Counted from the first letter of the stretch, positions 7,006 to 15,620 are shown. The stretch is 25,970 nucleotides of DNA from JBAZDC01 sp041654595 (GCA_964551305.1 CAZKBT010000041.1:1-25970), one strand, 5' to 3'. A program made the numbers and translations. Notes: generated by a model from the letters alone, not told the origin.

Positions 7006-8393
7006 GTCCCCCCGGCGCGGGTTGGGCGCTCGAGCAGCATGCTCGAGCTGGGCTCGTGCTCCACGCGCTGCAGGCGTTGCCATACGGCTCGGGCATGGTC
7101 CGGCGACAGGGCCGACGCCGCGCATGCCATGAATTTTTCGCGCAAGGCGGATGTGGAGGCGGGCTTCTGCGGCATGCCGGTCGCGGCCAGGACAGTATGA
7201 GAAAGTTGCCGGCCACCGGTCAGCGTGATGGTGACGCGGGCTGCCTCGGGGCATGCCGATGCCTCGTGGGGCGGCACTAGCATGGCGTCCGCCCGCAATT
7301 CGATTCGCTGCATCAGTTGCCGCAGCGCCGGATCGGCCAATGTCGCCTCGTTCAAGTGCTCGACCCGCACGTCGCCATGCAGTAGCGTGCATGCGATGGA
7401 AAAAGGCATGCTGAATTGTGCTTCGCTGGGCTTGGTGGGCGCACGGTACGGCAGGCAGGACACCACGAGCGGGGTGCCGTGGCAGAGTACGGACTCGACC
7501 TGGTCCGGCGTCCATTCATGGTGTTCGCGCAGGACAATCACGGCTTCGACGGCGGCTTGCGTCGCGGAACACATCGGACGAAGCTTAAATGCTACGCCGG
7601 GATCGAGCAGGGCATAGCGCGTGCCGAGTGTGTCTATGACATCGGCTCGGAAGGTGCCGCCATTGAGCGTCTCTGCGTAGCCGCGCGGTTTTTCGAAGGT
7701 CCCGGCCTGGCCGGCCAGGCCTGCCTGGGCCGCATAGGCGGCATCCACGCCCAGGCGCGCCGCGATGCCGCAAAGATAAGGCTTGCCGCTCGTGCCGTGG
7801 GTGATGCGCAGGCCGAGCGGCATGTTGGCCGCCAGCCGGATGGCCTGGGCGGTGGATTCGGCGTCCAGCCCGAGCAGCTTGGCGCAGCCCGCGGCCGCGC
7901 CGATGACGCCCAAGGTTGCCGTCGTCCAATGGCCGCGCTCATAAATGCTTTCCGTCAGGGCCAGGCCGAGGGCGTACTCGATTTCCACGCCCGACACGAA
8001 GGCTTCCAGCAGGCGCGCGCCGTCGGCGTCGATTTCCTGCGCGACGGCCAGCACGGCCGGCAGCACGGCGGCCGTGCCATGGACGATGCCGGCATAGCAC
8101 GTGTCATCGAAATCCAGCGCATGCCCGGCGGCGCCGTTCAAGAGCGCCGCCGATCGGGCATCCGCCGTGCCCGAGCCGTCGGCGAGGCGGCAGCGGCCGG
8201 CGTAGCGGGGAATCGTCTCGCATTGCCGAAAGACCGCGGTGGCGCTGCCGGCCAGCATCACGCCGATGCCGTCGGCCATGCATGCGCGGGCCACGGCGAG
8301 GACGGGCTCGGGAACGGCCGCCAAGGTCAGCCCGGCGACCCAGCGGGACAAGCGGCTTTCCGCATCCATGGGCTCGGAGCGGGCGATGGTCAT
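7002..8393 (-). CDS. MmgE/PrpD family protein
   Basis: This 463-residue protein belongs to the MmgE/PrpD family, which includes 2-methylcitrate dehydratase, cis-aconitate decarboxylase and iminodisuccinate epimerase. Family markers seen are GHALDFDDT near residue 95, ITHGTSGKPYLCGIAARLGV in the middle, and the AFKLRPMCSATQAAVEAV region (about 300). Members typically act on a proton next to a carboxylate in di- or tricarboxylates. The gene starts in an ATGA overlap with the binding-protein stop (8390-8393) and ends in another with the first permease (7002-7005), so it is embedded in the importer operon. A catabolic role for the imported compound is likely. With a fumarase/aspartase-type lyase in the same operon, an epimerase or dehydratase acting on an aspartate-like substrate is plausible but unproven. 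Confidence 0.9.
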   Translation of the reverse strand: MTIARSEPMDAESRLSRWVAGLTLAAVPEPVLAVARACMADGIGVMLAGSATAVFRQCETIPRYAGRCRLADGSGTADARSAALLNGAAGHALDFDDTCYAGIVHGTAAVLPAVLAVAQEIDADGARLLEAFVSGVEIEYALGLALTESIYERGHWTTATLGVIGAAAGCAKLLGLDAESTAQAIRLAANMPLGLRITHGTSGKPYLCGIAARLGVDAAYAAQAGLAGQAGTFEKPRGYAETLNGGTFRADVIDTLGTRYALLDPGVAFKLRPMCSATQAAVEAVIVLREHHEWTPDQVESVLCHGTPLVVSCLPYRAPTKPSEAQFSMPFSIACTLLHGDVRVEHLNEATLADPALRQLMQRIELRADAMLVPPHEASACPEAARVTITLTGGRQLSHTVLAATGMPQKPASTSALREKFMACAASALSPDHARAVWQRLQRVEHEPSSSMLLERPTRAGGT

Positions 8394-9220
8394 TGGGCCT
8401 TCGCCTTGGCTTGTTCTTCCTTCAGGAAGTCGGACGGCGGCAATCCCCACTTGCTTTCGAGCGAGATCAGCAGGCCCGAATGATGCCATTCGGTCACCAC
8501 TTTTCTGATGAAATCGCCGTAGGCCTGGTCGCGTTCGGCCAGCGGCACGGCGATCGCCCAGAGCGCCATGTCTTCGATGGGCAGGGGCATTTCGAAATCG
8601 GCCCACTGGCTTTCGCCGCTGGCCAGGATCGAAGCCAGCAGCGTGCTGTCTTGCACGAAGCCGATGCACGAGCCGGTCAGCAGGGCATTCTGCGCTTCGA
8701 CGTTGCCCGGAAATGCGACGATCTTGACGCCGTACTTCTGCGCGACGTTCCGGTTGTAGTAGGCGCCTTGCGTGCCGCAGACGGGTTTCCCCTCCAGGTC
8801 TTCCCATTTCTCGATGCCGGCGTTCTTGCGCACCAGCAAGGCGGTGCCGCCGGCATAGTAATAGGGTTCGATGACGCCGATCACTTTGCGTCGCTGTTCG
8901 TTGACGGACATGGTGGCGATCATCAGATCGGTGCGTCCTTGTTGCAGGAATTCGATGCGATTGGCCGTCTGCACCGGTACTAGCTCCAGCCGGACGCCCA
9001 GCTGCTTGGCGATGTCGGCCGCCAGATCGGGCTCCATGCCCACGATCTTGCCGCTCGGATCGAGAAAGCCGAAGGGACGATAGTCGGTCTTTACGCCTAC
9101 GCGCAGCACGCCCGAACTTTTGACGCGATCGAGCACGGCGGATTGCGCATGCGCCACGCCGGCGCCCATGACGCATGCGGCGGCCAGAGTAGCGAACAGT
9201 ATCGAAAGTCGTTTTTTCAT
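8390..9220 (-). CDS. Amino-acid ABC transporter periplasmic substrate-binding protein (family 3)
   Basis: This 276-residue protein has a clear Sec signal peptide (MKKRLSILFATLAAACVMG to AHA, cleavage near residue 25). The mature part begins with the family 3 pattern LDRVKSSGVLRVGVKTDYRP and continues PFGFLDPSGKIVGMEPDLAADIAK, TDLMIATMSVNEQRRKVI and LEGKPVCGTQGAYYN. These are hallmarks of binding proteins for polar or acidic amino acids. It would capture the ligand in the periplasm for the two permeases. GGAGACACATT before ATG 9220 is a good ribosome site. The stop overlaps the next start as ATGA. The ligand is not evident from sequence; glutamate/aspartate-like or substituted amino acids are candidates given the lyase next door. 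Confidence 0.94.
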   Translation of the reverse strand: MKKRLSILFATLAAACVMGAGVAHAQSAVLDRVKSSGVLRVGVKTDYRPFGFLDPSGKIVGMEPDLAADIAKQLGVRLELVPVQTANRIEFLQQGRTDLMIATMSVNEQRRKVIGVIEPYYYAGGTALLVRKNAGIEKWEDLEGKPVCGTQGAYYNRNVAQKYGVKIVAFPGNVEAQNALLTGSCIGFVQDSTLLASILASGESQWADFEMPLPIEDMALWAIAVPLAERDQAYGDFIRKVVTEWHHSGLLISLESKWGLPPSDFLKEEQAKAKAQ

Positions 9221-9247
9221 AATGTGTCTCCGTTGTTGAAATCATGG

Positions 9248-9263
9248 CGCCAGCAGCCTGGCG
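9248..9263. other. Short perfect hairpin in the lyase/binding-protein spacer
   Basis: CGCCAG, a 4-nt loop and CTGGCG form a 6-bp stem inside the 50-nt gap between the lyase stop (9271) and the binding-protein start (9220). No T-run follows in the direction of transcription. It may be an mRNA processing or stability element that lets the binding protein be made in excess, as is common in ABC importer operons. That role is inference. Confidence 0.35.
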
Positions 9264-9270
9264 GGAAGGT

Positions 9271-10674
9271 TCAGGAATCGATGGCGGTCGATCCCCGGGT
9301 GAGTGCGACGGCCTGCTCGTGAGTGAGCAGGTCCTGGTCCTGCAGCACGTCCAGCAGGTTCAGGTTCCGCGCCGCGGCCTGGCGGACCATGGCGCTGACC
9401 TTGGCATAGCCCAGTGTGGGGACCAGCGCCGTGGCGATTGCGGTCGATTGCAGTAAATGCTGTTCGTTGGCGGCCTCATTGGCGCGGATTCCGTCGATGC
9501 ATTTTTCCCTGAACAGACGCACGCCGTTGCGCAGCAGGCGGATCGAGTCGTACAGGCGGTCGGCGACGACAGGCTCGAAATGATTGATCTCCAGCTGGCC
9601 GGCCTGATTGGCCTGAGCCACGCAGACGTCATTTCCCGTGACGGCAAAGCCTATCTGCACTATGGCCATCGGAAGCACGGGGTTGATCTTGCCCGGCATG
9701 ATCGAGGATCCCGCCTGCACGGCCGGCAGCTCCAGCTCGGCCAGCCCGCCGTTGGGGCCGGAAGACAACAGGATCAGATCCGATGCGATCTTGCCCAGCG
9801 AGGTGGCGCAGGTTCGCAGTTCGGCCGACACGCGAGTAAAGGTGTCGAGGTTCTGCATGGCATCGAAAGGGTTGGCCGCTGGCCGAAAATCCGTTCCCGT
9901 GATGTCGGCCAGGTGAGCATAGACGCGGGCTTTGTAGCCCTTGGGCGCGCCGAATCCCGTGCCGATGGCCGTGCCGCCCAGAGGCAGCGTGCGCAGACTG
10001 TCGCGGGCGCTTTCCAGCTCGGACGCCAATCGTTCGGTCAAGGCGGCATAGCCGCCGAACAACTGGCCCAGTGTCATCGGCTGCGCGTCCTGCATGCAGG
10101 TGCGGCCCAGGTGGAGAATGTCGGCGAATTCGTCGGCTTTGTTCTGGAAGCTGGCGGCCAGCGCATGGACCTCCGCTATCATCGGCGCAAGCAAGGCATG
10201 CGCCGCGGTCTTCATCGACGCGGGATAGACGTCGTTGGTGGATTGCGAACGGTTGACGTGATCGTTCGGATGCACCCGGTCATAGACGCCGGGCCGACTG
10301 TCGAGCAACTGCTGCGCCCGGTTCGCAATGACTTCGTTGACATTCATATTGGACGATGTGCCTCCCGAGCCCTCCAGGAAATCCACCATCATGTATGCAT
10401 CGTAGTGTCCATCCGCCAGTTCTTTGCATGCCTGGACGATGGCGTTGCACTGCGCTTCGTCCACCACGCCCAGCTCATGATTCGCCAATGCCGCGGCCCA
10501 TTTGCAGTAGGCGAAGGCGCGGATGAACTCTCGCTCGGAGCCGATGGTGCGCTGGGACACCGTCAGGTTCTCGATGCCGCGCACGGTATTCACGCCGTAC
10601 AGCACATCGCAGGGGATGTGAACAATGCCGAGGTAGTCGGATTCCGACCGTTGATCAACTAGGGGGGTAACCAT
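9271..10674 (-). CDS. Aspartase/fumarase superfamily lyase (annotated level: aspartate ammonia-lyase-like)
   Basis: This 467-residue enzyme belongs to the superfamily whose members eliminate fumarate from a C4 substrate (aspartase, fumarase C, argininosuccinate lyase and relatives). The signature loop GSSIMPGKINP is at 322-332 with the catalytic serine. EGSGGTSSNMN (101-111) and NRSQSTNDVYP (141-151) form the carboxylate-binding regions. GRTCMQDAQPMTLGQ (190-204) matches GRTQLQDAVPMTLGQ of aspartase, with Cys where aspartase has Gln and fumarase His. Overall it reads closer to aspartase than to fumarase, but the change leaves the substrate open. ATG 10674 has GGAG 5 nt upstream and overlaps the LysR 3' end by 20 bp. 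It is the first enzyme gene of the operon. Confidence 0.9.
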   Translation of the reverse strand: MVTPLVDQRSESDYLGIVHIPCDVLYGVNTVRGIENLTVSQRTIGSEREFIRAFAYCKWAAALANHELGVVDEAQCNAIVQACKELADGHYDAYMMVDFLEGSGGTSSNMNVNEVIANRAQQLLDSRPGVYDRVHPNDHVNRSQSTNDVYPASMKTAAHALLAPMIAEVHALAASFQNKADEFADILHLGRTCMQDAQPMTLGQLFGGYAALTERLASELESARDSLRTLPLGGTAIGTGFGAPKGYKARVYAHLADITGTDFRPAANPFDAMQNLDTFTRVSAELRTCATSLGKIASDLILLSSGPNGGLAELELPAVQAGSSIMPGKINPVLPMAIVQIGFAVTGNDVCVAQANQAGQLEINHFEPVVADRLYDSIRLLRNGVRLFREKCIDGIRANEAANEQHLLQSTAIATALVPTLGYAKVSAMVRQAAARNLNLLDVLQDQDLLTHEQAVALTRGSTAIDS

Positions 10675-11644
10675 CTTCGCTCCAGGAATGGACTTTTATC
10701 AAATTGCATAAGAACGGATTCATGGACTTCAACTCGTCTTTGACCGTGTTTTCGAGCAGGTCGCGGACGATGTGGAAAACCTCCCGCCCCAGGGAGCCGT
10801 ATTCCCCTTTCCGAAAGTGCAGGAAGAGCTTGCGATCCACATTCAGGTCCGTGATGAAATCTTGCCGAATGGCGGGGGCCGAGCGCGCGCCTTGCAGCAG
10901 GCAAAGCGGCGTCGTGACGGCCCAGCCAAGGCCGCCGGCGACCATGGATGTCAGGGTGTCCGCCGTTTCGACTTCGAGTCGGCGGCCCGGGTTCAGGCCT
11001 ATGCGCCGCAAGGCGCTGTCGACTTGCGCGCCCAGGTGCGATTGCTGGTTGAAGCGCACGATGGGCAGCGCCCGGGCCAGCGCCGCGATATCGGTGACCG
11101 ATCGGCAAACCGGCGCGTCTTTGGGCGCGATGAGGAAAAACTGCTCGGTCATCAGCGTGTGATTGGCCATGCCTTCCAAGTCCAGCGAGCGCGAGGAGAT
11201 GACCAGGTCCAGCTCCCGTCGGGAAAACGCTTCGCCGAGATTGGGCGATAGCCCCGAGCGCACGGAAAGCTGGGCGGTATTCTTGAGCAGTTGCCGAACG
11301 AACGGGGTGCCGCACGTCGCGGCGAAAGAATCCACTAGTCCCAGGCGCAGGCTGGGCTTGATGCCCTTGCTGGCTTCGATGACCGCGCCGCGCAAGTCGA
11401 GCGCCTCTTCCATTAGGAGACTGCCTCGGTTGAGCAATGCCATCCCCGCCGCGGTCAAGGTCAGCGGACGTGCCGAGCGGTTGAGCAGCGGCGTTCCGAA
11501 GTTTTCCTCCAGGAGCCGGATGGATTGCGACACGGCGGATTGCGAGACTCCCAGGCGCGTGGCCGCCTTGGACATATTGCAGTCCTGAGCGGTGGAGAGG
11601 AAGACGCGAAGCGCTTGCATGTCGATGGGCCGGTTTTCTTGCAT
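10655..11644 (-). CDS. LysR-family transcriptional regulator
   Basis: This 329-residue protein has an N-terminal winged helix-turn-helix (about residues 9-68) with MQALRVFLSTAQDCNMSKAA, LGVSQSAVSQSIRLLEENFG and LLNRSARPLTLTAAG. A substrate-binding domain follows, with the expected DLVISSRSLDLEGM segment and GGLGWAVTTPLCLL. It is the first gene of the operon and its 3' end overlaps the lyase start by 20 bp. It is therefore likely co-transcribed with the genes it controls, in contrast to the usual divergent LysR arrangement. It may also act on the divergent AtoE transporter gene. A T-N11-A dyad lies 64 nt upstream of its start and is the best candidate operator. The inducer is unknown; it is probably the imported compound or its breakdown product. 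Confidence 0.92.
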   Translation of the reverse strand: MQENRPIDMQALRVFLSTAQDCNMSKAATRLGVSQSAVSQSIRLLEENFGTPLLNRSARPLTLTAAGMALLNRGSLLMEEALDLRGAVIEASKGIKPSLRLGLVDSFAATCGTPFVRQLLKNTAQLSVRSGLSPNLGEAFSRRELDLVISSRSLDLEGMANHTLMTEQFFLIAPKDAPVCRSVTDIAALARALPIVRFNQQSHLGAQVDSALRRIGLNPGRRLEVETADTLTSMVAGGLGWAVTTPLCLLQGARSAPAIRQDFITDLNVDRKLFLHFRKGEYGSLGREVFHIVRDLLENTVKDELKSMNPFLCNLIKVHSWSEDGYPPS

Positions 11645-11706
11645 GGCGAAAGTTCCGTATCAGTCTAGGATTGAAAAGAAGTATTTGGAATAGTTTATGT
11701 CATATC

Positions 11707-11721
11707 ATTAGCATAGCTAAT
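11707..11721. promoter_or_regulatory. Perfect dyad with T-N11-A: candidate LysR operator
   Basis: ATTAGC-ATA-GCTAAT is a perfect 15-bp inverted repeat that contains the T-N11-A pattern typical of LysR boxes (11708 to 11720). It lies in the 334-bp gap between the LysR start (11644) and the AtoE start (11979), in a locally AT-rich stretch (about 11680-11730). Binding by the adjacent regulator is inferred. Confidence 0.55.
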
Positions 11722-11905
11722 ATTGATGTGCGTGACGCTTTAATGATTCGGGCTGTCCATACTGGTAAACGCCGAGGCAAAAAAGCGGGGGAGCAGGATA
11801 GCGGCAGCGGCGTTTTGCATCGGCCGTCGGCGCGGGCAGGGTGGTCGCCGGCGACATCGGGTATATTCCTCACCGCGCAAGCCGGAACATGCCGTCGGAT
11901 TCACG

Positions 11906-11932
11906 TTGACATCCTCGATGGCTGCCTAGCTT
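11906..11932 (+). promoter_or_regulatory. Possible promoter for the AtoE-type transporter gene
   Basis: A consensus TTGACA is at 11906-11911, about 67 nt before the AtoE start. A weak TAGCTT follows at 11927-11932, with 15-nt spacing, shorter than ideal. The rest of the 11645-11978 gap holds the LysR dyad and no convincing gene. The promoter call is tentative because only the -35 half is good. Confidence 0.25.
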
Positions 11933-11978
11933 GGATCACACGCCTCGTCGCTATTTCGGGGCGATTCTAGGAGAAATC

Positions 11979-13397
11979 ATGTCTGTAGCTTTACAAGAGA
12001 GCCGCTCGGCTCGTTTTGCCATGCGTTGCGCCAATTGGGCGGAACGCTGGTTTCCGGATTCATGGGTGTTTGCCACGGTTGCCGTGTTGATTGCCGCGGT
12101 CGCGGCGCTGGCCATCGGGGCGCCGGTGAGCGCGACGGCCAAAGCTTTTGGCGATGGATTCTGGAGCCTGATCCCCTTCACCATGCAGATGGCCTTCGTG
12201 GTCATCGGCGGCTATGTGGTGGCAAGCTCACGGCCCGCCTCGAAGTTGATCGACCGGTTCGCGCAGGTGCCCAAGAACGGCCGTTCGGCGGTGGCTTGGG
12301 TGGCGATCATTTCCATGTTGGCGTCGTTGCTGAACTGGGGCTTGAGCCTGGTCTTCGGCGGCTTGCTGGCCAAGGCGCTGGCTCGCCGCACGGATCTGAA
12401 GATGGACTACCGCGCGGCCGGCGCGGCGGCGTATTTGGGATTGGGCGCGGTATGGGCGTTGGGGCTGTCGTCGTCCGCCGCGCAATTGCAGGCCAATCCG
12501 GCCAGCTTGCCGCCGTCGATACTTGCCATCACGGGCGTCATTCCCTTTACCGAGACCATCTTCCTGTGGCAGTCCGGGGTCATGCTGCTGGTGCTGGTGA
12601 TCATTTCGGTGATCATCGCCTATGTGACCGCGCCCAGCGCGGACAGCGCCAAGGATGCGCAGGCTTGCGGCATCGATCCCGTCGTGGAAACGCCCGAGAC
12701 CGCCAAGCCCGCCCGGCCGGGCGAGTGGCTGGAGTACAGTCCCTTCCTGATCATCATGCTGGTCTTGCTGGGCGGGGGCTGGCTATGGCAGGAGTTCGCC
12801 AGCAAGCCCGCCATCGTGGCCATTTCCGGATTGAATACCTACAACTTGTTGTTCCTGATGGCCGGCGCGCTGCTGCATTGGCGGCCTCGCAGTTTCCTGG
12901 ATGCGGTGGCTCGCGCCGTACCGACGACGACCGGGGTGCTGATCCAGTTTCCGCTCTATGGTTCCATCGCGGCGATCATGACCACGGTGCAAGGCAGCGG
13001 CGGCGATACGATCGCGCACTACATCTCGCATTTCTTCGTGCAGATTGCATCTCATGACACGTACGCCGTGCTGATGGGCGTGTACTCGGCCATCCTGGGC
13101 TTTTTCATTCCGTCCGGTGGAGGAAAGTGGATTATCGAAGCTCCCTACGTGATGCAGGTCGCCAATGAACTGCAATTTCACCTGGGCTGGGCGGTGCAGA
13201 TCTATAACGCGGCCGAGGCTTTGCCCAACTTGATCAATCCCTTCTACATGCTGCCGCTGCTGGGCGTGCTGGGATTGAAAGCCCGTGATCTGATCGGCTT
13301 CACGTTCGTGCAATTGCTGGTGCACATACCGGTCGTGCTGATCTTGTTGTGGGCATTGGGCTCGACATTGAGTTATTTTCCGCCCATTCAGCCTTGA
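11979..13397 (+). CDS. AtoE-type short-chain fatty acid transporter
   Basis: This 472-residue inner-membrane protein of the AtoE (short-chain fatty acid transporter) family has about twelve hydrophobic spans. Recognisable segments are WAERWFPDSWVFATVAVL at the N-terminus, GFWSLIPFTMQMAFVVIGGY, LNWGLSLVFGGLLAKALAR, and near the C-terminus FFIPSGGGKWIIEAPYVM and NAAEALPNLINPFYMLPLLG. A polar loop rich in Glu/Pro/Ala around residues 215-240 links the halves. TAGGAG lies 8 nt before ATG 11979, which fixes the start; an in-frame ATG at 11931 has no support. It is divergent from the LysR/lyase operon. Relatives take up acetoacetate, butyrate or similar acids. Whether it serves cluster A is unknown. 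Confidence 0.9.
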   Translation: MSVALQESRSARFAMRCANWAERWFPDSWVFATVAVLIAAVAALAIGAPVSATAKAFGDGFWSLIPFTMQMAFVVIGGYVVASSRPASKLIDRFAQVPKNGRSAVAWVAIISMLASLLNWGLSLVFGGLLAKALARRTDLKMDYRAAGAAAYLGLGAVWALGLSSSAAQLQANPASLPPSILAITGVIPFTETIFLWQSGVMLLVLVIISVIIAYVTAPSADSAKDAQACGIDPVVETPETAKPARPGEWLEYSPFLIIMLVLLGGGWLWQEFASKPAIVAISGLNTYNLLFLMAGALLHWRPRSFLDAVARAVPTTTGVLIQFPLYGSIAAIMTTVQGSGGDTIAHYISHFFVQIASHDTYAVLMGVYSAILGFFIPSGGGKWIIEAPYVMQVANELQFHLGWAVQIYNAAEALPNLINPFYMLPLLGVLGLKARDLIGFTFVQLLVHIPVVLILLWALGSTLSYFPPIQP

Positions 13398-13428
13398 AGG
13401 GCGGCGAACAGAAAAGGCGCGGGGCGGT

Positions 13429-13461
13429 CCGGGCACAGGCCCGGGCTCCGTTTCGCCGGAG
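13429..13461. other. Two tandem GC-rich hairpins after the AtoE gene
   Basis: CCGGGC-acag-GCCCGG (13429-13444) is followed at once by CTCCG-tttcgc-CGGAG (13446-13461), 32 nt past the AtoE stop. Neither has a T-run, so they are not standard intrinsic terminators but may weaken read-through. The remaining gap to 13601 holds an AT-rich stretch (about 13501-13545, with TTATTATTAT) that may carry the promoter of the next gene. Confidence 0.35.
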
Positions 13462-13601
13462 GGCTCTGCGGCGGGGCCACGATATCAAAGACAACCCCTG
13501 GCTATAACAATTAGAATTAATTTCATATTTTTATTATTATTGTTTGCCGTCTTGTCCGCCGAATATCATTTTCGCCCTTTTGCCCTTTCATAAAAAAACA
13601 C

Positions 13602-15620
13602 ATGCACGATGCACATAACACATCCCTCCGGGAGCTCACGCTACGGGGGATAATTCTTGGCGCCCTCATCACTCTGGTCTTTACCGCATCCAACGTCTAT
13701 CTGGGACTCAAGGTCGGGATGACGTTCGCATCATCGATACCGGCGGCCGTCATTTCCATGGCCGTATTGCGCGCCTTCCGGGACTCCAATATCCTGGAAA
13801 ACAACATCGTGCAGACGCAGGCGTCCGCCGCCGGAACACTTTCGGCCATTATTTTCGTGCTGCCCGCCTTGCTGATGATGGGATACTGGCAAGGCTTCCC
13901 GCTGCTGGAAACGGCTATGATCTGCGCATGCGGCGGCATACTGGGCGTGGTGTTCACTGTGCCGCTGCGCCAGGCCTTGATCGTGAAAAGCGATCTGCCG
14001 TATCCGGAGGGCGTTGCGGCGGCTGAAATCCTGCGCGCGGGAAATCCCGATGAAAGCGCGCCGAAGACTCGAAAAGGGCAGGGATTCGGAGACATTTTGC
14101 TGGGCGCAGGCTTGGCCGGCGGGTTCAGCCTGCTGACCAACGGCTTTAAAGTGGCCGCCGACGGCATCCACTACTGGTTCAGCGCGGGGCGCGCCATTTT
14201 TCAGCTGCCGATGGGTTTCTCGTTCGCTCTGGTCGGAGCCGGTTATCTGGTTGGCATCACCGGCGGCATAGCCATGTTGCTGGGCGTGCTCCTGTCCTGG
14301 GGCGTGGCCGTTCCCTGGTTGACGATGATCCAGCCCAGGCCCGAGAACGTCGACATCGGCGGTTTCGCCACCTCCGTCTGGGTGTCCCAGGTTCGTCTCA
14401 TCGGGGCGGGCATGATCGCCATCGCGGCGCTTTGGACCTTGTTCACCTTGATCAAGCCCATGGTGGAAGGCATGCGGGTTTCGTGGGCGGCATTGAAGAA
14501 AGGTCCCGGTTCAACCCGTCTGGCGCGCACCGATACCGACCTTTCCCCGAAGGCCTTGCTGAGGATCACGCTGCTCATGATCGTCCTGTTGACGGCGACG
14601 TTCTACTCGTTCGTCAAGCAGTCGGATTTACCGCCGGCAATGGCCTGGACCCTGGTTCTCGTCGGCGTTGCGCTGTCCTTTCTGATCGGCTTCATGGTGG
14701 CGGCGGCCTGCGGCTACATGGCGGGGCTGGTGGGTTCCTCCGCCAGTCCGATATCAGGCATAGCCGTCATTTCCATCTTGACGGTTTCCTTGATCTTCAT
14801 CGGCATGGGCCAGATTCAGGGATCGCTGGACAATGAGCAGCACGTCCGGTTTTTCACGGCCTTGGCGCTCTTCTGCTCATCCGTCGTGGTCGCCGTCGCC
14901 GCTATTTCGAACGATAATCTGCAGGACCTCAAGACCGGATGGCTGGTGGGCGCCACGCCGTGGAAGCAGCAGGCGGCGCTGATCATCGGCTGCGTGGTCG
15001 GAGCGCTGGTCATCCCGCCGGTCTTGGAGCTTCTCTATCATGCTTACGGCTTCATCGGCAGCATGCCGCGCTCCGACATGGACGAGTCGCAAGCGCTGGC
15101 TGCGCCTCAGGCCGCGCTGATGATCACCATCGCCCAAGGCCTGTTCGACCATACCCTGGATTGGTCCTACATCATGATAGGGGTAGGAGGGGGCGTCGCC
15201 GCCATCGTCGCCGATGGCCTGCTCGGCCGATTCACCCGGTTCAGGCTGCCGCCGCTGGCGATAGCCATGGGCCTCTATCTTCCGCCTTCCGTGGTTACGG
15301 CGCTGTTCCTGGGCGCGTTGATTTCCTGGTCGGTCAAGATCCGCATCCGGGCCAAGGCGCGTTCCCAGGCCGATCACGCGGCGTTGTCGGAGCAAGCGGA
15401 GCGCCGGGGCACGCTCTTTGCGTCGGGCCTGATCGTCGGCGAGAGCCTGGTCGGCGTAGTGCTGGCGATGATCATCGTGGCATCGGTGGGGGCCGGCGGC
15501 AGCGATGCGCCGCTGGCTTTGGTCGGCGTGGAATTCGCTTCGACGGCGAGGTTCGTGGGCGTGGCGGCGTTCGCCATGATGTGCCTGATCTTCATCAGGC
15601 GCGCGCTCAAGTCTGATTGA
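13602..15620 (+). CDS. OPT-family oligopeptide transporter
   Basis: This 672-residue membrane protein has about fifteen hydrophobic spans, the usual size for the bacterial branch of the oligopeptide transporter (OPT) family. Family hallmarks are TASNVYLGLKVGMTFASSIP near the N-terminus, VKSDLPYPEGVAAAEIL (about 127-143), and the later GYMAGLVGSSASPISGI. Members take up oligopeptides or metal chelates with a proton gradient. The start at ATG 13602 follows the family N-terminus (short polar segment, then RELTLRGIILG), but no ribosome site is visible; the upstream DNA reads TTTCATAAAAAAACAC. Transcription therefore may yield a weakly translated or leaderless-like message. It is not obviously tied to either neighbouring catabolic cluster. 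Confidence 0.92.
   Translation: MHDAHNTSLRELTLRGIILGALITLVFTASNVYLGLKVGMTFASSIPAAVISMAVLRAFRDSNILENNIVQTQASAAGTLSAIIFVLPALLMMGYWQGFPLLETAMICACGGILGVVFTVPLRQALIVKSDLPYPEGVAAAEILRAGNPDESAPKTRKGQGFGDILLGAGLAGGFSLLTNGFKVAADGIHYWFSAGRAIFQLPMGFSFALVGAGYLVGITGGIAMLLGVLLSWGVAVPWLTMIQPRPENVDIGGFATSVWVSQVRLIGAGMIAIAALWTLFTLIKPMVEGMRVSWAALKKGPGSTRLARTDTDLSPKALLRITLLMIVLLTATFYSFVKQSDLPPAMAWTLVLVGVALSFLIGFMVAAACGYMAGLVGSSASPISGIAVISILTVSLIFIGMGQIQGSLDNEQHVRFFTALALFCSSVVVAVAAISNDNLQDLKTGWLVGATPWKQQAALIIGCVVGALVIPPVLELLYHAYGFIGSMPRSDMDESQALAAPQAALMITIAQGLFDHTLDWSYIMIGVGGGVAAIVADGLLGRFTRFRLPPLAIAMGLYLPPSVVTALFLGALISWSVKIRIRAKARSQADHAALSEQAERRGTLFASGLIVGESLVGVVLAMIIVASVGAGGSDAPLALVGVEFASTARFVGVAAFAMMCLIFIRRALKSD

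Noticed and set aside
8394..9245. N-terminal extension of the MmgE/PrpD frame
   Set aside because: It is a shadow of the binding-protein gene; the ATGA overlap at 8390-8393 sets the start.
11671..11970. Plus-strand frame of 99 codons upstream of AtoE
   Set aside because: It has no ribosome site or recognisable motif and covers the AT-rich regulatory gap with the LysR dyad.
13429..13461. Intrinsic terminator after AtoE
   Set aside because: The hairpins are good but no T-run follows either, so I list them only as hairpins.
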